A DNA stretch of 64,000 nt from Rhizodiscina lignyota (Eukaryota; Ascomycota; Dothideomycetes; Aulographales; Rhizodiscinaceae): positions 3,844,001 to 3,908,000 of the forward strand of contig ML978121.1 in the NCBI GenBank assembly GCA_010015805.1, in the 5' to 3' direction. Below, one piece after another: positions 21,423-33,156 of this stretch. A program made the translations under genes and the position numbers. A model generated the notes under the pieces. The model did not search any database. It was given only the letters and a program-made list of their open reading frames with translations, and had not been told where the DNA came from. Position 1 is the first letter of the stretch. Each line of letters begins with the position of its first letter.

Positions 21423-22750
21423 ATGTCGGAGAAGAAAGAGTCTGTTTCGAAGCTCGGCCTGGCTGCTGTGACAGCGGGAACCCGTTCGTTTCCACTCCTC
21501 TCCTTCAGCGACAGAATACTGATCTCTTCCATTCAGTCTTTACAGCCCTCTCGCGACTACTCACATCTCCCTTCCATCCTCATGGCGCACCTACATTGTG
21601 AGAAATTTACCGAAGAAAGCAACATGTTGGCTTACAATTGCTGAACGAGGGTAGTAAACGCGATGTCATGTACGCCGCATCCCGCGCCCAACTGCGCAAT
21701 ATGACGCTCGCGCAAGAGAAACACCTCGAAGTCCCCACCGACAAAGCCTACCTCGATGTTTGCAAAGCTCGCGGCGTCCAGCCGGAAGTCATAGTTCTCT
21801 CCAATGGCAAGAAAGTCAACTGGATAGGCCGACGAAGCTCCAAATACGTCCTTGTATACCTTCATGGTGAGTTACGTCTACGCTACAGCTCCGTTTTATA
21901 TTTATCTTTGATCCTTCCATCTCCTGTAATTCGCATACATAGTATATTAATGAACAACATAGGAGGTGGATACGTCGCGCCCGCAACCCCGGGTCATTTC
22001 GCCTACCTCTCCGACCTAACCACCCTCCTCAACGCCGCCGGCCACGACATCTCCACCTGCATACTATCCTACACACTCGCACCCCAAGCGCAATATCCCA
22101 CACAACTCGCTGAAACATCTGTGCTCATCAACTTCCTCCTCAGCAACGAATCTCGGTCCGCAAATAGCCTCCTGATAGCAGGCGACTCCGCAGGCGGAAA
22201 CCTCTGTCTCGCGCTGCTGAGTCACATTCTGCACCCGCACCCCTCGGCCCAAGTTCCTAGGGTCGACCTGAAGGGTGAGAGCTTGAAAGCGACGGTGCTC
22301 ATCAGTCCGTGGGTCAGTTTCGCCGACGCCGACCACTCCTTTAAATCGAACGCGCAGACCGACGTGTTTGATGCCAAACCCTTGATACGCTGGAGTTCCG
22401 CCTGGCTCGGCCAGTCTCCCTCCTCTGGTCCACCCGTCGGCGATGAATATGCCGAGCCGCGCCGCGCCTCCGCCGACTGGTGGGAAGGTGCAGCAGAGGT
22501 GGCGGGTGATGTGCTGATTTGGGGAGGGGGCGGGGAGATCTTTGTGGATGGGATACAGGAGTTTGCGTGGAAGTTTGCGGAGGGGTATAATCGGGGCGCA
22601 GGAAAAGAAGGGAGGAAGAGAGGGAGGTGCGAGTTGGTGATTAGCCCGCGGGAGCCTCATGAGGCGCCGATTTTGGATGTTATTCTTGGGTTTAAGGAGA
22701 AGGAGCATGGGGCGAGGGCGATTGAAGGGTGGGTGCAGTCGAAGTTGTAA
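21423..22750 (+). CDS. alpha/beta hydrolase (hormone-sensitive-lipase type, abhydrolase_3)
   Basis: Model join(21423..21483, 21537..21597, 21655..21866, 21963..22750), 373 residues. Three introns restore the frame: GTTCGT donor for intron 1, GTGAGA for intron 2, GTGAGT for intron 3; joined protein reads GAPTFKRDVMYAAS and VYLHGGGYVAP. The oxyanion-hole motif HGGGY is at 111-115 and the nucleophile elbow GDSAGG at 185-190 with Ser187; the catalytic His is probably in the PHEAPIL segment near the C-terminus. This places it among serine esterases/lipases acting on small esters or lipids; the substrate is unknown. No signal peptide is evident. The acid residue is less clear and could be the Asp or Glu of GGGGEIFVDG. 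Confidence 0.88.
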
Positions 22751-23036
22751 TGCAGTGGATGTGATATGGATTGGAAGGATGGCGACGTGATTGCAGACTT
22801 CTTGTAGTTCATGGATGCTAGCTGATATTTGGATAGTTGACTTTGTACATATGATAACTTCGCTGTTGGATACAAAGCGCCTGGAAGCTTGAGCATATCC
22901 GTCTACCATTTCTTGACTTATGGAAGCCGGGTTTCAGTGAATGCGCTGTGCAGAGCGAGACACTCATGTCCTCTTTACACAGAAGTCATAACTTCGAGGA
23001 CTTGATTCTTAGTAACGAGACTGGGGATCTAGCTCC

Positions 23037-24004
23037 TCAAGTCAACAACCTACTAACGTCCTCATACCTCCTTCTCGTCCCCTCAACAATCTCCTCCGGC
23101 ATGTTCACGCCATCCTTGCCCTTCAGCCCGCTCTTCGTCAACCAGTCTCGCAGATACTGCTTGTCGTAGCTCTCCTGTGAACGGCCAGGCTCATATTTAT
23201 CCAGCGGCCAGAACCTCGAGCTATCCGGCGTCAGGACTTCGTCAGCCACCACCACTTCTCCATTTTCGTCCTTCGCAAACTCAAACTTTGTGTCTGCAAT
23301 GATGATCCCTCTCTCCAGCGCATACGCATGCGCCGTCTCATACAGCTGCAAACTCAACTTCTCGATTTTTGCGGCGTATCCTTTACCAACCAAAGCGGCA
23401 GCTTGCGCCGGGGATATGTTCTCATCCTTGTCGCCGACTTCTGCTTTCGTGCTGGGCGTCCATATTGCTTGGTCGAAACGCTCACTCTCCTTCATGCCTG
23501 GGCGGATGGAGATCCCGTGCACGGTGCCGGACGTTTGGTATTCTTTCCACGCGCTGCCGGTGATGTAACCGCGCACAATGCTCTCCAGGGGGAACATCTC
23601 GAGTTTGCGCACGACCATGCTGCGCTGGGATAATTGCTCTGCGCGGTTTGCCTCGAGCTGGTCGCGCACGCTGGGAGGCAGACCAATTGAAATGAGGTGC
23701 GTCTTTAGACCTGGGATTTGGCGTGAGAGGTACGCAAACCAGAAGGCGCTGAGGGATGTGAGCAGGCTGCCTTTCTGGGGGATGCCATTTGATAGGATGA
23801 CATCGTAGGCGGATATGCGGTCCTGCTGAGGGTTAGGATTGTAGACAGATGGGAGGGAGGATGGAGACTGACTGTTGCTATGAAGAGGAGTGCGGAAGAG
23901 TCGAGGAGGTACACGTCTCTGACTTTGCCCTTTGCGAAGATGTCGCGGAATGGTTTCCCTTCGCCAACTAGTGCGCTATCGATGATGGCGGAGTCGGAAG
24001 ACAT
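23037..24004 (-). CDS. ade1: phosphoribosylaminoimidazole-succinocarboxamide (SAICAR) synthetase
   Basis: Joins CAIR and aspartate using ATP in step seven of de novo purine synthesis; cytosolic. Model complement(join(23037..23822, 23873..24004)), 305 residues, the yeast Ade1 length. The single intron (GTCAGT donor, GCAG acceptor) joins LLFIAT to DRISAYDV. Family motifs: GKVRDVYLLD near the N-terminus, DRISAYDVILSNGIPQKG, MVVRKLEMFPLESIVRGYITGSAW, and ADTKFEFAKDENGEVVVADE followed by LTPDSSRFWP. Head to head with the lipoyl synthase gene across about 600 bp. Confidence 0.97.
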
Positions 24005-24600
24005 GCTGAGAGAGGGGTGTGTAGATGTGTATATAGAGAAGTTTTTGGGAAATGGGCTTGGAGATAAATGATTGAAAGACTGGAGAGGTTGATGGAAGAA
24101 GGAAGGGACTCGACGGCTATATGTAGAATTTGAGTTCAACGCCGAGAAACTGTGTCCGACCTTGAACGACACCCCTCACAGACACCTAGTGCACCGTGTC
24201 GATAGGTTGCAATCGATCTGCTTTCGAATTGGATCGAAATGGTCTGAACCTTTTGGCTTCGTGATGTATGGAGTGTCTCCCTTATTTCTCACGTTGTCGT
24301 GTACAACCAAGAAGTGAAGTTGTGCCACGAGACACAGTGGCTCCGACAGTGAAGTCTCCGTAGTCGCTACAGAGTTAGTTTCAGCGAATTGATCACAGTG
24401 ATGGTGTGATCGCAGTTCGAGTTAAAAAATATCGATGTCGGCCCGATCTAATCTAATCTTTTAGATCCAGTGGCGTTCCGAGCTTGTAGGGCTGCAGGGA
24501 GCGAATGGGAGCCGACAGGAAGTTCGTTGAATAATCAAACCTTCAACATCACCATCTTCACAACCGTCTCCCTAATTCACCACCTTCAAGAACGTCCACA
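24005..24600. promoter_or_regulatory. divergent promoter region between ade1 and lipoyl synthase
   Basis: The 596 bp hold both upstream regions; a C/T-rich leader precedes the lipoyl synthase ATG. No transcription-factor site could be assigned with confidence. Confidence 0.45.
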
Positions 24601-25863
24601 ATGGCTTCACCAGCACCTCTCCGCCGCGCCGTCACAACGCGACTCCCCATCTGCCGCTCCTGCGCCCTCCGCACGACTCCCTCCGTCCGCCGCCTCGCCA
24701 CCATCAACTCACCTCCAGACAACACCTCCACCCCTCGACGACGCCCAACATCCTTCTCCGACAAGCTCAATGCCGGCCCTTCCTTCACCGACTTTGTGGC
24801 CCCCAAAGCAGAGGAGACGATGTCAAGAGAAGACATGCTTGAGCTGCGGACAGTGATGGTCGGACCGAAGGGCAAGCAGCGCCAAATCACACGACTGCCA
24901 GAGTGGTTAAAGACACCTATCCCCGAAGGCGACAACTACAAGACTCTACGCAACGACCTGCGTGGCCTGAACCTGCACACTGTATGCGAAGAAGCGCGCT
25001 GCCCGAACATCTCGAGCTGCTGGGGCGGCTCGAGCAAGAGTGCAGCTACCGCGACTATCATGCTCATGGGGGATACCTGTACACGAGGATGCCGCTTCTG
25101 CAGCGTGAAGACGAACAAGGCCCCGGCGCCGCTGGACCCACATGAGCCAGAGCATACGGCTGAAGCGCTGTCGCGGTGGGGGTTGGGATATGTCGTTTTG
25201 ACGTCTGTGGATAGAGATGATTTGCCTGACGGCGGGGCGGCGCATTTCGCGGAGACCATTAGCAAGATTAAGGCAAAGAGCAATGGCCAGGTGCTCGTGG
25301 AGGCGCTGACAGGCGATTTCGCCGGCGACGTCGCGCAAGTCGAGCAGGTGGCGCTGAGTGGACTGGACGTCTACGCGCACAACGTCGAGACGGTCGAAGA
25401 ACTCACCCCCATGGTGCGTGATCGTCGCGCGGGCTTCCGACAGTCACTAGATGTCTTGCGCGCCGCGAAAGCCGCGAAGCCAGACCTCATCACCAAGACG
25501 AGCATGATGCTCGGGCTGGGCGAGACGGAAGAGCAGATGTGGGATGCACTGAGAGCCATCAGGGCCGCAGGCGTCGACGTCGTCACGTTCGGGCAGTACA
25601 TGCGGCCGACGAAGAGACACATGAAAGTGCACGAGTACGTTCACCCCGATGTATTTGAAGCGTGGCGGGTGCGGGCGCTGGAGATGGGATTCTTGTATGT
25701 TGCAAGTGGGCCGTTGGTGAGGAGTAGTTATAAGGCGGGCGAGGCGTTCATTGAGAATGTGTTGAAGAAGAGAAGGGGCATTGATGCGAGCGCAAGTGAG
25801 GGCGCTACGGTCATGGCTGAAGCTGTTGGAGGGGAGAAGATTGTAACAAGAAGTTCGACGTAG
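24601..25863 (+). CDS. lip5: lipoyl synthase, mitochondrial
   Basis: Radical-SAM enzyme that inserts two sulfurs into octanoyl groups on lipoate-dependent enzymes (pyruvate and 2-oxoglutarate dehydrogenases, glycine cleavage H protein). Single exon, 420 residues. The Arg/Ser/Ala-rich N-terminus lacking acidic residues is a mitochondrial targeting sequence. The auxiliary cluster motif [12 protein letters not shown] has Cys at 129, 134 and 140; the radical-SAM motif CTRGCRFC has Cys at 160, 164 and 167. Further family signatures are [59 protein letters not shown] and [13 protein letters not shown], whose RSSY serine ligates the auxiliary cluster. Everything expected is present. Confidence 0.97.
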   Translation: MASPAPLRRAVTTRLPICRSCALRTTPSVRRLATINSPPDNTSTPRRRPTSFSDKLNAGPSFTDFVAPKAEETMSREDMLELRTVMVGPKGKQRQITRLPEWLKTPIPEGDNYKTLRNDLRGLNLHTVCEEARCPNISSCWGGSSKSAATATIMLMGDTCTRGCRFCSVKTNKAPAPLDPHEPEHTAEALSRWGLGYVVLTSVDRDDLPDGGAAHFAETISKIKAKSNGQVLVEALTGDFAGDVAQVEQVALSGLDVYAHNVETVEELTPMVRDRRAGFRQSLDVLRAAKAAKPDLITKTSMMLGLGETEEQMWDALRAIRAAGVDVVTFGQYMRPTKRHMKVHEYVHPDVFEAWRVRALEMGFLYVASGPLVRSSYKAGEAFIENVLKKRRGIDASASEGATVMAEAVGGEKIVTRSST

Positions 25864-27129
25864 GATAACCATACCTTATGAAGATCTTGGTGTTTGAGTA
25901 AGTTTCTGTACAGATGACATCGCCTTATGCTTTCGAAATAGAGGACGCTTGGCCGAAACTCAAGGCAATAGCATCTCTTCCTCTGCCAAAGCACTGGATA
26001 CTGACATCCTAACGTTGGTTGTGCCCATTCAACCGTGCAAGGTCGATATCTGTCAGCCATTTCCCCAAAGGTCGGCCCATCATCGTGATGAGTTATCGGA
26101 TGCTGTTGGAGGACAGGCTGTTTTCTCTCCTCACATTTGTGACTCGCTGTCAGTGATGCTTTCCACAGAAGCCTCTCCGGAGACTGAATCGTCGTCGGAT
26201 GTTAAACCGACGCCAAAGCCTTCGCCCGCGGATCCCACCGAATCTCTCCTCAACTGCGGCTTGCTATTGTAGCACTTCTCTTTGCAGAATCGCAAACATG
26301 CATTTGTGAAATTCCTGAGAGCCAAGCTAACGTTTGGCGCCTTGTAATGTTTTAGTTTGGCAAGCCCTTCGCAATCGATTGTAACATTCCGGAAAGTCTC
26401 CAAGACTGCCTCCTCATAGATGCCATTTGCTTGGTATCTGATAAGCCCGTTGATTGAACGAGAAACGATCTTGCATCCTTATCAACGTTGGACAATTCGG
26501 CTTCTCTGGTGTGCACAAAAGGCTTGTCGGTGCTCTCCGACAATAGCATTGATAGGTATTTGATGGAGAACAGGTATATATGATCGTTGTTGTATGCAGT
26601 TGAGCTAAGACGAGTACATCATCCAATTTTGAAGTGTCGATTGTGGACACGACACAAGGTCCTCTAATCTTCTCGCATTACCTCTCAGCCCATTGAAGTG
26701 CAGACTTCTCATCAGATACAACGTTGACTAAAGGGCGTCTCAAAGGGCAATGGCAATCGAGGTCCTGTTTAACGGCAGGTTTGAGGTCGTCCACGGTTTC
26801 AATGCGAATGTCGTGACCTTCCGGCTTCAGACCATGAACTGGAGAGAAGCAACATGAGTGCGAGGATACTCGATGCAGTAGAAATGGAGGAAACTTTGAG
26901 TGGTCCTGAACTGGATACTTCTGTATCGGATTTCGATTCATCATTGTGGTGAAATGCTCGTGGATAAGACTATTCCCGTAGGACACTGATAATATTGGAT
27001 CTGTTGCGAACGAGTAGTACGATGATGTGTGTGGGGGCCATACCTCTGGAGGAATGAGAGCATTTAAAAGGACCGGAATGCCTTAATGGTTGCGCCGTAT
27101 CAAAGACTGCTGGTCTCACATTTGCGGTT
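25864..27129. other. 1.3-kb stretch after lipoyl synthase; mostly without gene
   Basis: Apart from the coding-like minus-strand remnant described separately (26131-26986), no gene is seen. The left part (25864-26130) is 3' flank of lipoyl synthase. Confidence 0.5.
26131..26986 (-). pseudogene. possible decayed or mis-modelled host gene
   Basis: Consecutive minus-strand segments look coding. A frame covering 26986-26678 ends in LVNVVSDEKSALQWAER at a GTAATG donor-like site (about 26680). After a possible acceptor near 26607 a frame continues as TAYNNDHIYLFSIKYLSML and ELSNVDKDARSFLVQ. The downstream segment INGLIRYQANGIYEEAV to KHYKAPNVSLALRNF lies in another frame and ends at 26131 in an acidic Ser-rich tail. 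The two frames meet around 26440-26480 with no intron of acceptable length between them, so a frameshift is the simplest reading. I do not recognise the family. It could also be a real gene with an unseen intron, or chance. Confidence 0.35.
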
Positions 27130-28161
27130 TTACAGGCCGGTTGTCGAAGGCGCAATTTTGATGTTGATCCTGGGATAATGTATCCGTACATCAATGCCAT
27201 CCTTTGTCTTTGCCTTCACTGTGACTCTGCCTGCAGTCAAGCCTATCAGCTCTCCAGTGTCTCTGTTTTGGAATCCGTTCGGTACGTCTGTCGCAAATAG
27301 GTCAACTTCAGCTCCTTTCTTCAGGCCCGTCGGATCCCATTCTACAATGTCTAACTCTTCGTGCTCAAACAAAGAGGAATTTTCGATCAACTTCACGGCT
27401 TCATCACTGCTCAGCATCTTGAGTTCACCCTGCTCTTTCCTCTTCTCCTCCATGAACCGATTGAGGCGATCAATCCATGCGAACATCTTCGGATACTTCT
27501 GCTCATTCAACAACTCCGGATACGCATGCTTCATACCCATCTTTTCTGGGTCCCTCAGCATCCAATCAAACGGCCAACCTACATGGACATCCGCTAATCC
27601 TGGCTCTTCCCCGCCTGAGATCCACTCTCGTCCATCCCCCAATAGCATATTCTCCACAATGTCAAGATGCATACGAGCGGCGGCCAGCGCGTCAGGACGG
27701 ATCTGCTCCATGGCTTCTTTACTGAATCGAAAGCCCGAGAGCTGATACCGGTCCTCCAACCACGACGGATCCTGCACGAGTTTCGCATCTGGGGATATGA
27801 GCATCGCCGTCTTCATGAATACGCCCCCTTCGAACGCCCAGTTCTCCAGTAACTTCTGGATACCGGCGTCGAACGGTCGCTGCTTCGGATCTGCGCCCAG
27901 TCTCTGTGTCTTGGGATATAAATCCTCCATGGTCTGAATGATGCAGCGCGAATCGCAATATAAATCGCGCCCGACCGCCAGCACGGGAATGCGACGGTAG
28001 TGCACGCCCAGGCGCTCGAGCACGGGGCGCGGCATTTTGTTGTCGACTTCACAGTGCACGTAGGGGATACGCCGGAGGGTGAGATACCAGTCAAGTCGTC
28101 TGCCAACGACTGATTCAGGGTAGGTGAAGAGGAGTAGAGATGGAGTTTGGAAGGGAGACAT
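27130..28161 (-). CDS. glutathione S-transferase-like protein
   Basis: Single exon, 343 residues. The first 85 residues have the thioredoxin-fold GST_N pattern: LLLFTYPESVVGRRLDWYL (fold start), then HYRRIPVLAVGRDLYCDSR, in which RIPVL carries the cis-proline and DSR the glutathione gamma-glutamyl contact. A helical C-terminal GST domain follows (about 100-240) with ADVHVGWPFDWML. Residues about 260-343 form an extra C-terminal extension, rich in acidic and beta-prone segments, not part of a standard GST. This architecture is shared by a group of fungal proteins of unknown substrate. A role in conjugation or stress is inferred only from the fold. Confidence 0.85.
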   Translation of the reverse strand: MSPFQTPSLLLFTYPESVVGRRLDWYLTLRRIPYVHCEVDNKMPRPVLERLGVHYRRIPVLAVGRDLYCDSRCIIQTMEDLYPKTQRLGADPKQRPFDAGIQKLLENWAFEGGVFMKTAMLISPDAKLVQDPSWLEDRYQLSGFRFSKEAMEQIRPDALAAARMHLDIVENMLLGDGREWISGGEEPGLADVHVGWPFDWMLRDPEKMGMKHAYPELLNEQKYPKMFAWIDRLNRFMEEKRKEQGELKMLSSDEAVKLIENSSLFEHEELDIVEWDPTGLKKGAEVDLFATDVPNGFQNRDTGELIGLTAGRVTVKAKTKDGIDVRIHYPRINIKIAPSTTGL

Positions 28162-29614
28162 GGTTCGTGACAGTTTTGATGAGAGCTAGATCCAGCTGAT
28201 ACAGAACGTTGGAGAGAGAAGGGTAAACTGTTTCGTGAGTGACAAGAGAGTGGTGCAGGTTTTGTGGTCAAGAATTGCTATATACGAGTTATTACAGTAC
28301 GCATATGGTTAGTTAATTGGCGATGAAGAAGATTTTGGATGCTCAAGTGCTGAAAGTGCCAGCCTGTCTGCTAGACTGCTACCATCGACCCCCCTCTCTC
28401 GGGGAGGTTGAGCAATGGGACGGAGAGCTCCTCTCACGCCTCTCCCAGGCACGCAGAAGCCTCGGTAGGACTTGACGGACGGGAAGCTGCATTGGCAAAT
28501 AAGCGAGGGGGGCAATCAGCGTACGTATGGCATTGAGCGGTGGAAGGGGATGGATGATTCGATGTTGAGCTCACGCCTTGCTGTGCAATGCGATCAGAGT
28601 GCTTGCCCTGCTTGAGCCATCAGCCACATCATACCCCGATCTGAACGGCAAAGTGGCGTTCCAACTGCGGTTCTAGCGCGACATGGGCTCGGCTCCAAGC
28701 GAAAATTTATTTCCAAGGATCGAGTGTGAGATCGCGATCATGCCAGCGCTGCATTCGCGTGTGTGCTCTTCATCATCTTCTGGTATCGAATGCTCTTGAT
28801 ACTCTTTCGGCCGAGGATAGGGTGGCCAAGGACGGGAAGACGTTCCTGAAAGCGCAATCTCGTTGCTCGTGTCACACATGAATGTTTCAACATGGCCTCG
28901 CGTGGCAGGCACCAGAAGGGAGCGGAGGGACAGGGCGAGCAAGCCTGGCCCATGATTCCAGGAAATGTGTTCCAAGGATGACGAAAAACCGGGGGAGCTT
29001 TGGGCTAGTGGCGATCCGAGCTATCTCTCGGCGACATCTGCTTTGGTGGAGCGCGACGAGCGCATTAAGGAGCTGGACCACGCGTCATCCACTTTGCAGT
29101 GTGCTGATGCTAATCGAGTGAACGGCCGGTCCCAGCACATGTGAACCGTCTCGCACGATGGCGGCCTGCGAAGCCAGCGGTGCGCGAATCATGGCAGACA
29201 GAGAGGGATTGGGCGTGCGCATGATTGGCTGGACGGCACGCAGCCGCTCGCGCGCCCAGAATCCGGAATGGCGTGGACGTGGGAACAGGCAGGGCGGCCA
29301 AAAAAGGAGCGATCAAGCCACACCTGGCGGTGATGTCACGAATGCGAAATGCTCTGAGGCGGCGGGCGACCTTGCTCTGTGCGACTTCAATAAAACAGGT
29401 CTCCTCGCAAGCCTCCCTCCTCTCTTCTTTTCCTCCTCACACCTCCACCTTTCCACTTTCCATCAATTGACCTTTTCGTGATACCCCGTCTCGACTGCGA
29501 GATTTTATTTACCTGCTCCCTTCCTAGCTCTGCATCTGCACCCTGCAAGCACCCTTGCATCGTCGTCGAACACCAAACACAACAACAACAACAACACCCA
29601 CTCTCACATCCAAC
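28162..29614. other. 1.45-kb spacer; promoters of the GST-like and HAM1-like genes
   Basis: The two flanking genes are divergent, so both upstream regions lie here. A CT-rich leader (about 29399-29465) and CAACAACAACA tract (about 29578-29596) sit just before the HAM1-like start, typical of highly expressed fungal genes. No additional gene is supported. Confidence 0.5.
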
Positions 29615-32567
29615 ATGGCGTCGAAGGCTGCAGTCAATGTGCCTGTAAACCAGCAGATTAAGGAGCGCGATGTCAACAACAAGCTCCAGCTCTACGGCAT
29701 CTACTCTGGTACGCTCTCAATTCCACTCATTGCTCGCTCGCGTGACTTGCACCTTGGACGTGCTCGCTGACATCATGATTTTGACAGCTTTCGCAAACGG
29801 CAAAGTGCCTTCCGTAAGACCCAAATTCCCGCTATTGAAGGTGTATTGCTTGGTTTATTGACTTGTAATTCAGAACGCGCAAATCGATGTCGCCCTCAAC
29901 AGTGTGCTTGAGTCCGACGCTCTCTCCAATCCGTCCAAGAAGCTCTCGGCAGAAGGTCAACAGCTTGTCGCGGATCTTCGAGATGTGATCGAGAAGGCGA
30001 AGGTCCTGGTCCTCTCAAAGAATGACGGTAACCTCTTGCAAGACTTTATCTGGCAGACCCAGCAGATCTCCAAGGGCAACTTCAAGTCACCCAACATGCC
30101 AGTCGAGAAGGAAACCGCTCAACAGCACAGCCAAGAAGCTCTTGAGGGCCTTCGCACCCTTGGAACCCTCATCCTTTCTAACGGTCAATTCCGCAAACTC
30201 CGTACGTATATTCCTACCATTTGAGAATGCGCAGCACTAACTGTCATGCAGTCAACGATGCCACTATTCTCCTCCGCTCCATCGCTGGTGACGCTGCTAC
30301 CAAGGCGGCCGGCAAAGTGAACCCCAATGAGGACCAGCTCGCGCAGCTCGATGAGCCAGCGGCTGATGATACCTGGCATGATGTGCCGGACCTGTCCAAG
30401 GATGCTCTGCGCGGCCAGGCTAAGGAAGCGTACAATAAGAACAAACCCTTTGCCAGGAGCGATGTTCAGAAGGCCGCTGGTGATGCGTCTGAAGCTGCGC
30501 ACCCTCGCGGCTCCCGCGATCCTGCTGACGCAGCTGATCTGGCTGCCCAGGACCAGCAAGCTGGTACTGCATCCGGTGTTGACGCTGCTTCGGGCGCTCA
30601 GGCTGGCGTAGAGACTCTTAAGGGTACAGCAAAGGAAAACATTCCAGAAGACACTCAGCAAAAGGGCAAGGAGTACAAGGGCCGTACACAGGATTATCTC
30701 AAGGGCAAGATGCCGAAGGAGAGACGTGAGCAGACCATCTGGCGCCTGAAGAAGATGGTCGTTGAGATCCAAGGACATGAGGACTGTAAGTGGCCTTGAA
30801 CTAAACGTGTGATGACGATGCTAATTGCAATTTAGACCTCCAGGCGGTGGAGACACTGTTGCGTCTCGCTGAAGAGTACAGCGGTCACAGCAAGCACGTG
30901 GCTCTTCAGGGCCACTCCTCCGTTCAGGATGCTCGTGGTGATGACAGCTTGCAGATTGCTGAAAATGACTTGAGGGTGCGTTTGTGTCGTGCATTGTCCA
31001 TCATGGGCTATCAAGGCTGACTTTCTTATAGACCCTGATCGAGCGCTTCGCCAACAGCACTTCGCTCGACGACCTCTTCGATTCGATCGACACCATATAC
31101 AAGGACGCTGACAAGGATGAGCAACTCAGAAACTGGTTCAAGAAGATGGACACATTCGTTCGCAAGTGTCTGAAGGAGCAAGGCTTCATCATGAAGGATG
31201 AGTGCAACGACGAGTGGAACCAACTCTACGATGAGGGCAACTTCCTTCTCCGCGACAAGTACCGCACCCACACTGATCGCATCGTTGATGAGTTCAAGTT
31301 CCTCGGCAACCAGTTCGACGAGGACCCGCAGAACAAGGCTCTCGGCGAGGCCGTGAAGAAGCTCACCCTCGACCTTGGCCAGGACGAGAATGGCAATCCG
31401 AAGTTCAAGCCGCATCTTCTGAAGGATGTTTCCGAGGTCATCATACCTGCCTTCTTTGAGAATATCCGCTACGTGCCTATTCCTCGCATCGAGTATTCGG
31501 ACCCGATGATGGATGCTGTTGTTGAGAATCTTGTGATCGAAGGTGACAACCTCGCTCCCAACGTCTTCGAATTCAGCACCGACAACTACTTCCGTTGGGG
31601 ACGCAAGAAGATCCAGAACAAGAACAAGAATAAGGTTATGGTTGCCGTCTCCGGTGTTCAGGCTGATCTTCGCGGTATGCAGAACCCACACTTCGGGCTC
31701 CACACAAACAATTGCTAACAATTCATAGACGTCTCGTACTACCTCAAGAAGAAGCAAGGCTTCCCGAGCATCACCGATCAGGGCATCATGGACATTCACT
31801 TCGGTGGCGAGGGCCTTGCCTTCAAGATTGAGATGGAGAACGCTGATCCCAAGGATCAGGCTAATTTCTTCAAGATCAACAAGGTTGACGTGCAGGTCAA
31901 GAACTTCACCATCAACGTCAAGCAGTCCAAGCACAAGCTGCTTCTCCTACTCGCTAAGCCGTTGATGCTCAGGGCTATCCGCCCCGCCCTGCAGAAGGTC
32001 GCTGAAAAGCAGATCAAGCAGAACGCTGCACAGCTCGACCAGTTCCTCTATGGCATCAACCAGGAGGCCAAGAAGGCGCAGGAGGACTTCCAGAACAACC
32101 CGGACCCAGAGAATGCTCAGAACATCTACCAGCGCTATGCTTCCGCCTTCAATCAGCAGCTCATGCAAGGCAAGGAGAAGGTCAACCGCGTCGCCAAGGA
32201 CAAGAAGGTCAACATGGCCGTCACTGCCCACGACTCCATCTTCCCCAACATCAAGCTCCCAGGTGGCATCTCATCCAAGGCTACCGAGTACAAGGAGCTC
32301 GCCGCCAAGGGAGACAAATGGGAGTCGCCCATCTTCAGCATTGGCACTGCCAAGGAGTCCTCCAACGTCCCCAAGCCGGACAAGATCTCCACGAAACCTC
32401 ATTCTACTGCTACTAGCGGACAGGGCTTCACCAACGGTAACGTCACCAACGGCAATGCCGCTACCGGTCTCGGTAACCAGATGGACAGGGCGTTCGATGG
32501 TACCAACGGCCAAGCGATGACCAATGGCAGGAATGTGGCCAATGGCAACCGTAGCGTCGGCGTTTAG
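29615..32567 (+). CDS. large HAM1-like protein with BPI/TULIP-like lipid-binding character
   Basis: Model join(29615..29708, 29788..29813, 29874..30201, 30252..30785, 30836..30975, 31032..31674, 31729..32567), 867 residues; all six introns are phase-consistent, including a 26-nt second exon. The N-terminal half is helical (LNSVLESDALSN, QDFIWQTQQISKGNFKSP, then a low-complexity Ala/Asp-rich stretch about 215-275, then KERREQTIWRLKKMVVEIQ). The C-terminal half has FENIRYVPIPRIEYSDP, MDAVVENLVIEGDNLAP and IMDIHFGGEGLAFKIEM, a pattern like the LBP/BPI/SMP (TULIP) fold. This fits fungal proteins carrying HAM1-type N- and C-terminal domains, linked by name to hyphal fusion; I recall this family without being able to check it. 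The tail is Asn/Gly-rich. Membrane-lipid binding is inference. Confidence 0.9.
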
Positions 32568-33156
32568 AATCGCGTTCACATTGAGGCTCCCTCCGCAAAC
32601 GGACAGTAACGAATCGTATGAGGCGTACAGACTGTCATTCTTTCCCTTTTATTTTTCCTTTCACGCATGTGCTCTTTGGTGGTCTGACGGTTTTGGGTAC
32701 CTCTTGATACCCTTTGATACCACTACTGCGTCTGGTTTTCTTTTCGCTCTCTTCCAAAGCGGCCAGCTCCTACGTAATGGGGATGGTTCAGGAAGAGGGC
32801 TGGTTACGCGGTAGATGCACGAAAAATGGCCTTCGCTCGTAACTCACTTGATTGGTGGGAGCGATCGACCTTGGTAGTTGATACATGGTGGTGATGCATT
32901 CTCCTTTGTACACTAGGTTACGATAGATAAAATTTCCTATGCTTCTATGAACCTACTCGTCTTGCATTGTGGTGTCGTCGCTCTCGCAAGCGCAACTTTG
33001 ATCATTGTCCCATCCCTCGAAAGGTGTACGGACCAGCTCCGCAGATGCTGCCCGGACTGACTTATTTTGAGCATTGCGGTAGATCGATATATTTTCGACT
33101 TCACTTCAGACCGTACTATGTGGCAGTATTAGCGTATGCGAATTACCGTTGACAGT
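32568..33156. other. convergent 3' spacer
   Basis: Lies between the 3' ends of the HAM1-like gene and the minus-strand gene at 33157. Nothing else is seen. Confidence 0.5.
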
